NCBI GenBank assembly: GCA_028287725.1
Contig: JAQBPC010000170.1
Location: 1 to 7,385, forward strand
DNA: 7,385 nucleotides
Reading direction: 5' to 3'
From: Chloroflexota bacterium
GTDB lineage: Bacteria > Chloroflexota > UBA5177 > JANWHV01
The stretch's first letter is position 1, and the number at the start of each line of letters is the position of its first letter. Of this stretch, positions 1 to 5,415 are shown in pieces. The position numbers and the translations under genes were made by a program. The notes under the pieces were generated by a model. The model had not been told where the DNA came from. It searched no databases and worked only from the letters and a program-made list of their open reading frames with translations.

Positions 1-949
1 CGGGTGGGACTACGGCTGTATGCAGGACCAGCTGAGCACCGGGCAGGACTCGTGCAGCCCATGAGCCATCGGCGAGCTGGACAGGCTGATCGGCCTGGAG
101 GGCGGCAAACTCAGGCTGGCGGGAGGCAGCCGTTGTCAAACCGCTGCCGACCAGAGGAATCGGTTGCCCGCGCGCCGAGGAGTGGCCGGTAACGATCCGC
201 CCATCGGGCGCCACGAGCGTACCCTGCTGTGACAAGAGCGCCGCATAGAGGCTGGACGGGTCGAACTCCCCGACAATTGCTCCAACGGCAGTAAGCCCCC
301 GCATGATTGGCGCCGCAATAATAATTGCCGGGTGGTGGCTGCCGGCCGCGATGCCCAACACAGCCACAGGTTTCTTTGTGTGCATTGCCTGTGCTGTTGC
401 AGGGAGGCCGCGAGGTGAATGGCCAACAAGGACCGGTCGCGTTGCTGCGAGCACCGTTCCCCCCGCGGACGTGATGTAAATGGTGCCGGCCTCGGACAGT
501 CCCGGCCCCAACATTGCTTCGCCGCCAAACACGGCAAGGGGCTGATATGTTGCGCTGTTTTTGGGTGCTGAAGTTGCGATGTGGAGTGCGCCCGGAGCCT
601 TCGCCAGGCCTTGCATGGTGCGCACATCGGAACCCAGGATGTTGCCGAGATATGCCGCCATTGTTTGGGTTTGCCGGCGAAGCGCCGCCGTTTGACTATC
701 CGCTGCGATGCCGTCTGCGTGCCATGCGATCAAGGCAATTGCCAGGAGAAATGGTATGAGCGAGAGAATGACGGTGGCTAAGCCCAGCTTGAGCCGGAAT
801 GGCCAATTGCGTGGGTGATATGCCGGATTGGCAACTCGTTGCGTTGCCACGACTACGGCAGCTTGCGCGGGCACTTCACCGGCTGGGCTGACTGCCTTCC
901 GGCCGAAAATGGTGCGGGTCGTCCTGCGCCCCTGTTCGATACTGCTCAT
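1..949 (-). CDS. Membrane chemoreceptor-like sensor, N-terminal part (C-terminus beyond left edge)
   Basis: An open minus-strand frame begins at ATG 949-947 and runs 316 codons without a stop to the window edge. Residues 1-50 are hydrophilic and basic. Residues about 54-76 form one hydrophobic membrane segment (GLATVILSLIPFLLAIALIAW), so the rest should lie outside the membrane. Residues about 85-310 look like a Cache-type ligand-binding region: a helical start, then G-T-I-Y-I-T-S-A-G-G-T-V-L-A, then A-A-P-I followed by G-A-I-V-G-E-F, then a second G-T-L-V-A-P-D-G-R-I unit. In known families such sensors continue into a second membrane helix, HAMP and a methyl-accepting signalling domain; none of these is in view. 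The cheW-like gene directly upstream, overlapping by ATGA, makes a chemoreceptor the most likely identity. A Cache-bearing histidine kinase or cyclase is the alternative. No Shine-Dalgarno sequence precedes the ATG, so translation is probably coupled to cheW. Confidence 0.82.
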   Translation of the reverse strand, partial: MSSIEQGRRTTRTIFGRKAVSPAGEVPAQAAVVVATQRVANPAYHPRNWPFRLKLGLATVILSLIPFLLAIALIAWHADGIAADSQTAALRRQTQTMAAYLGNILGSDVRTMQGLAKAPGALHIATSAPKNSATYQPLAVFGGEAMLGPGLSEAGTIYITSAGGTVLAATRPVLVGHSPRGLPATAQAMHTKKPVAVLGIAAGSHHPAIIIAAPIMRGLTAVGAIVGEFDPSSLYAALLSQQGTLVAPDGRIVTGHSSARGQPIPLVGSGLTTAASRQPEFAALQADQPVQLADGSWAARVLPGAQLVLHTAVVPP

Positions 950-1419
950 ATTATGTAGATCGGCGCATCGAGCTGTTTCGCGACATGCCGAATAATCGCG
1001 CTGCCATCAAGCACTGTAACGGGATGGCTCTCCAGCATGGCGCTGCTGGTGGCAAACGGTCCGCCAAATGCGTCTTCAGGCAGATTATTTGGCATCAAGG
1101 TGCGGACGCCAATCTCTGAATCTACCAGGAGACCTAGCTGGGCCAAGCCATGTTCTATAAAGATCAGCCGACTACTCTCAGTGGTATCGGAAGGCCCATG
1201 GCCGAGGAGGTTGCCCAGATCGACCGCCATTTGCACGGTACCGCGCACGTTGAGCAGGCCAAGGCACCACTGCGGAAGGCTTGGAGCAGGGCTGGCGCCG
1301 GCGTATCGCTGGAGCCACGGCAACAACGTTGCCGTACCTCGCTGCTGAAATGCGTACAGGCGGCTGCGCACACCGAACGCAATGGCAGGGAAGCCTTGGG
1401 CGTCGGTATTGTCGTACAT
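946..1419 (-). CDS. cheW: CheW-like chemotaxis coupling protein
   Basis: This is a cytoplasmic CheW-domain protein of 157 residues, about the usual CheW length. CheW proteins link chemoreceptors to the CheA kinase. Visible family features are W-C-L-G-L-L-N-V-R-G-T-V at 51-62, matching the conserved N-[LV]-R-G-x-[VI] stretch with Arg59, then V-D-L at 66-68 and L-L-G at 71-73. The second subdomain shows R-L-I-F-I-E, G-L-L-V-D-S-E-I-G-V near 96-105, and V-T-V-L-D at 134-138. The start at 1419 is chosen because AGGAGAGGT lies 6 bases upstream. The same frame extends to an ATG at 1497, but that would add 26 arginine-rich residues with no ribosome site. The stop overlaps the receptor start as ATGA, so the two are probably made together. 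No cheA, cheR or cheB lies in the window. The family call is firm; which receptor or kinase it serves is inferred. Confidence 0.87.
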   Translation of the reverse strand: MYDNTDAQGFPAIAFGVRSRLYAFQQRGTATLLPWLQRYAGASPAPSLPQWCLGLLNVRGTVQMAVDLGNLLGHGPSDTTESSRLIFIEHGLAQLGLLVDSEIGVRTLMPNNLPEDAFGGPFATSSAMLESHPVTVLDGSAIIRHVAKQLDAPIYII

Positions 1420-1425
1420 CGGCGC

Positions 1426-1434
1426 ACCTCTCCT
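1426..1434 (-). promoter_or_regulatory. Ribosome binding site that fixes the cheW start
   Basis: Read on the minus strand this is AGGAGAGGT, ending 6 bases before ATG 1419. It is a strong Shine-Dalgarno match and favours the internal ATG over the longer frame starting at 1497. Confidence 0.75.
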
Positions 1435-1557
1435 GATCCGGGCTGCTGCTGGACCATGCTTTCCGCGAAATGTTGGCCACTGCAAGGGGCGGATCATAAC
1501 ACCTAGCAGCGCTGCTTACCAGGATCACGCGCCGACCGATTACAGCAGGATCAACGC

Positions 1558-1586
1558 GCAATAGCAGTTATCTAGCGTCATTTCAA
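1558..1586 (-). promoter_or_regulatory. Candidate sigma70-type promoter for the cheW-receptor operon
   Basis: On the minus strand TTGAAA (1586-1581, five of six matches to the -35 consensus) is followed after 17 bases by TATTGC (1563-1558). That -10 is weak, but TGC directly before it gives an extended -10 TG motif. Transcription would begin near 1551 and give a leader of about 130 bases before the cheW start. This is judged by eye only. Confidence 0.35.
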
Positions 1587-1714
1587 GGTTAGCTACACTG
1601 TAACACGGATGAGGTTGGCTGCAGTACGCACCATTTGGGTACTAAATCGACCAAATTGGCTAACCAGCATAGTACTTTGGCGAGGCAGCGGGCAGCTACC
1701 CCGAGGCTTGGCTA

Positions 1715-1742
1715 TTGACATGGCCCTGCATGCGCCCATACG
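1715..1742 (+). promoter_or_regulatory. Candidate promoter for the TPR gene
   Basis: TTGACA at 1715-1720 is a perfect -35 consensus. With 16-base spacing the -10 would be CATACG at 1737-1742, matching only three of six positions. The location, about 65 bases before the chosen TPR start, is sensible. The weak -10 keeps confidence low. Confidence 0.33.
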
Positions 1743-1793
1743 GTGGGTGAGATAACAATCGCGTGGCGCGCAACCAGGCATGGCACTGCATCG

Positions 1794-1798
1794 GGAGG
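1794..1798 (+). promoter_or_regulatory. Ribosome binding site that fixes the TPR gene start
   Basis: GGAGG ends 8 bases before ATG 1807. The in-frame ATG at 1780 has no such site in front of it, so the shorter reading, nine residues less, is preferred. Confidence 0.72.
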
Positions 1799-1806
1799 TA
1801 GGCTAC

Positions 1807-3663
1807 ATGGTCGACGCGGCTCGGGTGGGCGGGTCGGTACCCACTTATAGGCATTGCCTTGCCCTGCTCGGGCAGTACTTTAATCAGCAGCACGCGACAA
1901 ACGTTACCGTCGCGGAAGTTGATACCGGTTTCCTCCTTTACTTCTTCATATCCGGCCGCTGGACAAAGGCCACCGTCACACCAATTCATCACTCGGAGTT
2001 GCTTGAGCTGACCGGTACAACGTCGGGCAGCACGGCAGGCAAGGGCGGTGTCCTGGTGAAGGGCGGCGATCAGCGTGATAAAAAGCACCCGCTAGTGCCT
2101 ATGGGCTACGATGCCTTCTTCCGCGCCGTGGGCACGCGGCTCGATCGGCGGTCGGCTTCAGCGGTCACGATCTGTGAGACGCCGGAACGTATTTATGTAA
2201 GTTATTGGGTGGATAAGGCGAGCTATGTCATGCGCGAAGGCCACCGCCAGGCCGTGTCGAGCGCGCAGCTGGAGCCATATGACGCCGCTGCTATACAGCG
2301 GCTGTTGAAATCCAACAGCGAGACCTACGCGCAGGAAGTGTCCCAGTACGTCCGGGGCCTCAAGATCAATCCGCACGACCACATCAGCATGCAAGACGTG
2401 GCCTTTTTACTCGAAGACGAGGGTGAATTCCGGGAAGCCGAGAGCTTGTACAGCCGTATCGTGGCCGAAGTGCCCGAGCACCCTGAAGCGCATTACCATC
2501 TGGCGCGTCTATTGCTCGCGCGTGGGGACAAGCGTGGTGCTCTTAGTGCCATTAAGCGGGCGGTCAAGACTAACGGCACGGATCCCGCGGTACACGATCT
2601 TGCAGGTCGCGTCTTGCGGCAGAATGGCAAGCTGAAGGATGCAATAGTGGCGTTCGAGCGGGCCGTGGAGCTGGATTCCACGAACGACTTGTACCATTAC
2701 CATCTTTCGAAGGCGTACGAGGCTGCCGGTAGGGCCGAAGATGCCGCGGCTGAGATGGCGCTCAGCGCGACTATGTTCGCCCCGCCCGCTTGGGAGGTGG
2801 TGCCGGAAGACATCGCCATCGTGGTGCGGCCAGCGGCACTTGAGCCCATCAAGCAGCCGCTCCCAACCCCGGCGGCCGTGCCGGCGCCCACACCGGCTGT
2901 ATCCCCCGGCCTACCGACCATGACTACCACGTTCGAGCCGTCCGAGAGCGCCTTGCCGACTGAATCGCCGGCGAGCGGGCCTGTAGATAAGGGCTTGAGT
3001 GGGCCGAAGCCCACTACATTTGCTAAGATACCGCGAACTGCGCCGGTCGCCGCGGAGTCGCCTCAATCGGCGCCGATGACGCTGGAACAGCGCATGCGAG
3101 CAGCGCGTGCCGCGCCCATCATGCCGTCGCCGCAGCGGGATGCTGAGCCACCCAGGGTGGCAGAGCGTTCCCCGATCGAGCTGATGCCTCAGGGCCTTCA
3201 GTCGTTTGCAGCTCTCAAGCCGTTGGAGCCCGCACCCTCACCGGTTGTTACGCAGCACGAAGGCGCCACGCGGCCGTCAAGTGGCGTAACACAGGTAGAG
3301 GCGCGGCCGTCAAGCGGCGCAATACATGCAGATGCGCGGCCACCGAGCGGCGTGACCCATGCAGATGCGCGGCCGCCAAGCGGCGTGACAGATGCGGAGG
3401 CGTGGCTCCATACTGCTGCCCCGGAAGTGGGGCGGTCTCAGCCTGCCGCGCCGGTAAGCGCGGCCCCGGCGCCGGACGAAGCAGCCACGAATGCCGTGGA
3501 ATTAGCGGCAGAAATCATGGTGATTCGGCGCGCGCTCGAGGCTGAGCCGAACCGCGCGGATCTGCGTAGGAAGCTTGGCTTTATGCTGGCTCGACAGGGC
3601 AATACAGCGGAGGCGGCGGCAGAGTTCCGTAGGGCCCTGCAGGCCAGCAGGACCAGTCTTTAG
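1807..3663 (+). CDS. TPR-repeat protein with unrecognised N-terminal domain and long Pro/Ala-rich linker
   Basis: The 618-residue product has no signal peptide or membrane segment, so it is probably cytoplasmic. Residues 1-165 form a compact globular-looking domain that I do not recognise, with an aromatic stretch (F-L-L-Y-F-F, about 42-47) and a second block G-Y-D-A-F-F-R-A-V-G near 100. Residues about 197-326 contain four successive TPR-like units, each near 34 residues with the usual A-x-x-x-Y and A-x-x-x-F-x-x-A-[LV] pattern (for example D-A-I-V-A-F-E-R-A-V). Residues about 330-560 are a Pro/Ala/Ser-rich, probably disordered linker holding four 11-residue repeats at 489-532. A last TPR-like unit lies at about 583-615. 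TPRs generally bind partner proteins, so a scaffold or adaptor role is plausible, but the partner is unknown. The divergent neighbour is cheW. The 3' end overlaps the stop of the opposing cysteine-rich gene. Confidence 0.85.
   Translation: MVDAARVGGSVPTYRHCLALLGQYFNQQHATNVTVAEVDTGFLLYFFISGRWTKATVTPIHHSELLELTGTTSGSTAGKGGVLVKGGDQRDKKHPLVPMGYDAFFRAVGTRLDRRSASAVTICETPERIYVSYWVDKASYVMREGHRQAVSSAQLEPYDAAAIQRLLKSNSETYAQEVSQYVRGLKINPHDHISMQDVAFLLEDEGEFREAESLYSRIVAEVPEHPEAHYHLARLLLARGDKRGALSAIKRAVKTNGTDPAVHDLAGRVLRQNGKLKDAIVAFERAVELDSTNDLYHYHLSKAYEAAGRAEDAAAEMALSATMFAPPAWEVVPEDIAIVVRPAALEPIKQPLPTPAAVPAPTPAVSPGLPTMTTTFEPSESALPTESPASGPVDKGLSGPKPTTFAKIPRTAPVAAESPQSAPMTLEQRMRAARAAPIMPSPQRDAEPPRVAERSPIELMPQGLQSFAALKPLEPAPSPVVTQHEGATRPSSGVTQVEARPSSGAIHADARPPSGVTHADARPPSGVTDAEAWLHTAAPEVGRSQPAAPVSAAPAPDEAATNAVELAAEIMVIRRALEAEPNRADLRRKLGFMLARQGNTAEAAAEFRRALQASRTSL
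3271..3402 (+). repeat. Four in-frame 33-bp tandem repeats in the TPR gene linker
   Basis: Units are 3271-3303, 3304-3336, 3337-3369 and 3370-3402. Each begins CGGCC and ends in GCG, and encodes 11 residues of the form R-P-[SP]-S-G-[VA]-[TI]-x-x-[ED]-A. The two middle units are most alike in their second half (CATGCAGATGCG in both). There are no gaps or frame changes, so it is a coding minisatellite that can gain or lose units without breaking the frame. Confidence 0.93.
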
Positions 3664-4334
3664 CGTCCTGGCTTTGTTGAATTGGAGACGGCAGACTTCG
3701 AGTCGCCGGTCTCCGGCAAAGTTCCTACACTCTTATCGAGCGGGCGCTTCACACTGGGCTGGCCAACTTGCTTGGCCATTGGCAGCTCACGCACTCGCAC
3801 CTCTGGGCGCTCCACGTCCAGGAATACGCATTCCTCGACATGCCGTGAGACACAGACGTCGTTCACGTAGCTCATGTCCAGATGCACGCCACGCAGGCGG
3901 CAGCGCAGGTCTGCGTTTCGCACTTGCAGGGCGCGAGCGACCGCGGCATTCTTATTGTCGCCCTCAACCTCTTCGTTACCCTGGTAGAGCTGCAAGTACG
4001 AGCACACACGCTTGGCCGAGGTGGGTGTAGGGCGGATGGGCGCTTTCCGCTCGATCTCGATTTGCTCGGGAACGAGCGGGCGCATACGTTCGTTCAGAAC
4101 CACGCACTCGGTGCAATCGCCCTTTTTTTGGCAGCAGGGCTTAAAGCCTGGGCGGCGAAGCGCCCAAAGCGTCCAGCAGTCTTGCTGCACGAAGTATGCG
4201 TAGCATTCTTCGCAGTTGAAATGTAGGCCGGGAATTTGGCGAACAATTTCCCAGCAGTGACGCGGGCGACCCGCGCTTCGTTCCCGCGCGGGCTCCTTGG
4301 CGGCGGCTCCCCGCGTCTCTCGGTCCTCCTGCAT
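3660..4334 (-). CDS. Cysteine-rich (CW-like) probable metal-binding protein of unknown function
   Basis: This 224-residue hydrophilic protein has 12 cysteines and no signal peptide or membrane segment. The N-terminal half has two similar units: Cys27-Trp28 followed 14 residues later by Cys41-x-x-Cys44, and Cys53-Trp54 followed 14 residues later by Cys67-Cys68, then Cys74-x-x-Cys77. This resembles CW-type cysteine motifs and suggests a bound zinc or Fe-S centre (inference). The second half has C-S-Y-L-Q-L from 111, Cys145, then S-Y-V-N-D-V-C-V-S-R-H-V-E-E-C at 155-169. That resembles, from memory, a C-x-Y-L-x-L ... C ... C-[LV]-S ... C motif in Chloroflexota proteins. The last 35 residues are low in complexity. 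The start at 4334 is chosen because GAGAGG lies 7 bases upstream; the in-frame ATG at 4370 overlaps a TATAAT box and lacks a ribosome site. Its promoter region carries an operator-like dyad. Confidence 0.78.
   Translation of the reverse strand: MQEDRETRGAAAKEPARERSAGRPRHCWEIVRQIPGLHFNCEECYAYFVQQDCWTLWALRRPGFKPCCQKKGDCTECVVLNERMRPLVPEQIEIERKAPIRPTPTSAKRVCSYLQLYQGNEEVEGDNKNAAVARALQVRNADLRCRLRGVHLDMSYVNDVCVSRHVEECVFLDVERPEVRVRELPMAKQVGQPSVKRPLDKSVGTLPETGDSKSAVSNSTKPGR
3760..3778. repeat. Perfect 7-bp inverted repeat inside the cysteine-rich gene
   Basis: TGGCCAA and TTGGCCA flank a 5-base loop. It lies 97 bases past the TPR stop, where a transcript reading through on the plus strand could fold it. 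No T-run follows, so it is not a standard Rho-independent terminator. Confidence 0.4.
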
Positions 4335-4368
4335 ACTGGATCCTCTCGGATGGTCTCTCTCGTAGGCC

Positions 4369-4396
4369 ATTATACGCGATACAGGTGCGCTGTATA
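4369..4396 (-). promoter_or_regulatory. Sigma70-type promoter for the cysteine-rich gene
   Basis: On the minus strand TATACA (4396-4391, four of six -35 positions) is followed after 16 bases by a perfect TATAAT (4374-4369). Transcription would begin near 4362, leaving about 28 bases before ATG 4334 with its GAGAGG ribosome site. This fits well and excludes the upstream ATG at 4370, which would fall inside the -10 box. Confidence 0.6.
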
Positions 4397-4399
4397 CGC
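4376..4399. promoter_or_regulatory. Operator-like inverted repeat in the promoter spacer
   Basis: ATACAG (4379-4384) and CTGTAT (4390-4395) form a perfect dyad around a 5-base centre. GCG (4376-4378) and CGC (4397-4399) extend it, with one unpaired base at 4396. The dyad lies in the -35/-10 spacer and -35 box of the minus-strand promoter, where a bound regulator would block RNA polymerase. TATACGC also occurs twice in direct orientation, at 4371-4377 and 4393-4399. The regulator is not identifiable here. Confidence 0.5.
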
Positions 4400-4406
4400 T
4401 GCTTCG

Positions 4407-4427
4407 GGTACAGTAGACGCGATTTGG
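4407..4427. repeat. 21-bp direct repeat, copy 1
   Basis: It begins GGTACAGTAGAC and ends GCGATTTGG, identical over 21 bases to the copy at 4479-4499. Similarity extends slightly on both sides (TC two bases before; ATGG four bases after). It lies just upstream of the -35 box of the cysteine-rich gene promoter. Confidence 0.92.
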
Positions 4428-4478
4428 CCCATGGTCAACAACCTCGCGCCTGCTGACTTCGCTCTGGCCCCTCTATCA

Positions 4479-4499
4479 GGTACAGTAGACGCGATTTGG
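4479..4499. repeat. 21-bp direct repeat, copy 2
   Basis: Perfect second copy in the same orientation, starting 72 bases after the first and 100 bases before the hydrolase start. Both copies lie in non-coding DNA between divergent genes, so a shared protein-binding site or a remnant of a dispersed repeat are both possible. Confidence 0.92.
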
Positions 4500-4578
4500 T
4501 TTATGGCCGGGCGCCAAGAGTCTAGGGGTCCTGTCGCATAGCGGCTCCGGGTCGAGGCAGAGAGAACAAAAGGGATAT

Positions 4579-5367
4579 ATGGGGACGTTGCGCGTTCCGG
4601 GTACGGAGATATTCTTTGAAGAGCGTGGAGAAGGTGATCCGGTACTTTGGCTACAAGGTCTAGGAGCCGATCATACCGCATGGTCGGCACAGCTTGCACG
4701 CTTCGGCGCGCGCTATCGCTGCCTGGCGCCGGATAACCGGGGTGCGGGGCGCACGCCGCCCGGCCGGCCGATCGATATCCGCCTGCTCGCGCAGGATGCC
4801 CAAGCGTTGCTCGCCGCGCGTGCCCCCGGCACGCCGGCGCATGTGGTGGGGCTCTCTATGGGCGCTTCCATTGCGCAGGAGCTGGCGCTGCTGGCGCCCG
4901 ATCGGGTACGCAGCCTCGTGCTTGTATCGGCCAGCACGTATATCGAGCCGCGCATCCAGGAGTTGCTTCGGGCATGGCGTGAGATATATCCCCGTGTGCC
5001 TGCCGATGTCTTCCAGCGGCAAGCCAATGCCTGGATGTTTTCATGGCGGTTCTTCGAGAAGCCACAGGCGGTGCGCAGCGTCATTCAATATGCGGAACGC
5101 TTTTCCGCTCCGAGCGAGTGGTTTGTAGCACAAGCGGAGGCGGCTGCCGCGCACGATACGCGTTCGCGGCTCGGCTCGCTCAATGTGCCCACGCTTGTCG
5201 TGACGGGCTCTGAGGATCAGATGGTGCCGCCTCGCCTGGGCCGCGCGTTGGCCGAGGCGATTCCAGGGGCACGATTCGTGGAAATACCCGAGGCAGGGCA
5301 TATCGTCAATCTCGAGCAGCAACGCGCTTTCAACGATGCGGTGGGGGCATTCTTTGAGGAGAACTAA
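4579..5367 (+). CDS. Alpha/beta hydrolase
   Basis: This soluble 262-residue protein of the alpha/beta hydrolase fold is about the usual length of the single-domain family. The nucleophile elbow is G-L-S-M-G at 91-95 with Ser93. The acid is probably Asp213 in T-G-S-E-D-Q-M-V-P, and the base is His241 in E-A-G-H-I-V-N. All three catalytic residues are therefore present. The oxyanion-hole region reads Q-G-L-G at 26-29, where many members have H-G-x-G, and is followed by D-N-R-G-A-G at 52-57. A cap region of about 120-195 contains W-x-x-x-x-P and several aromatic residues. The pattern is closest to the 3-oxoadipate enol-lactonase or lipase/esterase-like group, but the substrate cannot be read from the sequence. 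The ATG is preceded by AAAAGGG at 4 bases spacing. It is first in a plus-strand run with cca (48 bases before its chosen start) and recG. Confidence 0.88.
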   Translation: MGTLRVPGTEIFFEERGEGDPVLWLQGLGADHTAWSAQLARFGARYRCLAPDNRGAGRTPPGRPIDIRLLAQDAQALLAARAPGTPAHVVGLSMGASIAQELALLAPDRVRSLVLVSASTYIEPRIQELLRAWREIYPRVPADVFQRQANAWMFSWRFFEKPQAVRSVIQYAERFSAPSEWFVAQAEAAAAHDTRSRLGSLNVPTLVVTGSEDQMVPPRLGRALAEAIPGARFVEIPEAGHIVNLEQQRAFNDAVGAFFEEN

Positions 5368-5415
5368 GGGTTTCAGGCTTGCCCCATTGTGCGCGCATCC
5401 AGCATCCTAATCAGC

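Larger units (their letters stand above)
1420..1806. other. Divergent intergenic region between cheW and the TPR gene
   Basis: No convincing gene lies in this 387-base stretch. Its central part (about 1560-1680) is more AT-rich than the flanking genes. It holds one candidate promoter for each direction, listed separately. Two small inverted pairs are visible: GGTTAGC at 1587-1593 with GCTAACC at 1659-1665, and GTACTA at 1639-1644 with TAGTAC at 1670-1675. Either could be a regulator site, but short matches like these also arise by chance. Small open frames here have no ribosome site or recognisable product. Confidence 0.6.

Noticed and set aside
136..627. Minus-strand open frame of 163 codons
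   Set aside because: It lies inside the receptor gene in another frame of the same strand. Its product is rich in Arg, Cys and Ser without a domain pattern, while the receptor frame shows a membrane helix and Cache-like blocks.
1150..1506. Plus-strand open frame opposite cheW
   Set aside because: It is antisense to a clear CheW domain, has no ribosome site, and its product has no recognisable pattern.
1696..2088. Minus-strand open frame of 130 codons across the TPR gene start
   Set aside because: It overlaps the well-supported TPR gene start and promoter, and its composition looks like a shadow frame.
3271..3402. Possible CRISPR array from four regular 33-bp units
   Set aside because: The units are contiguous without spacers, in frame with a protein, and diverge gradually. 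They are a coding tandem repeat.
3703..3715. GCCGG/CCGGC hairpin as a terminator for the TPR gene
   Set aside because: The stem is only five pairs, no T-run follows, and it lies within the coding sequence of the opposing gene.
4479..4499. TACAGT in the direct repeat as the -10 box of the hydrolase promoter
   Set aside because: No reasonable -35 lies 16-18 bases upstream of either copy, so a promoter cannot be supported. The hydrolase promoter remains unidentified.
4236..4541. Plus-strand frame that translates the 21-bp repeats as S-G-T-V-D-A-I-W twice
   Set aside because: It overlaps the start and promoter of the cysteine-rich gene, lacks a ribosome site, and the peptide repeat is only a consequence of the DNA repeat with an offset divisible by three.
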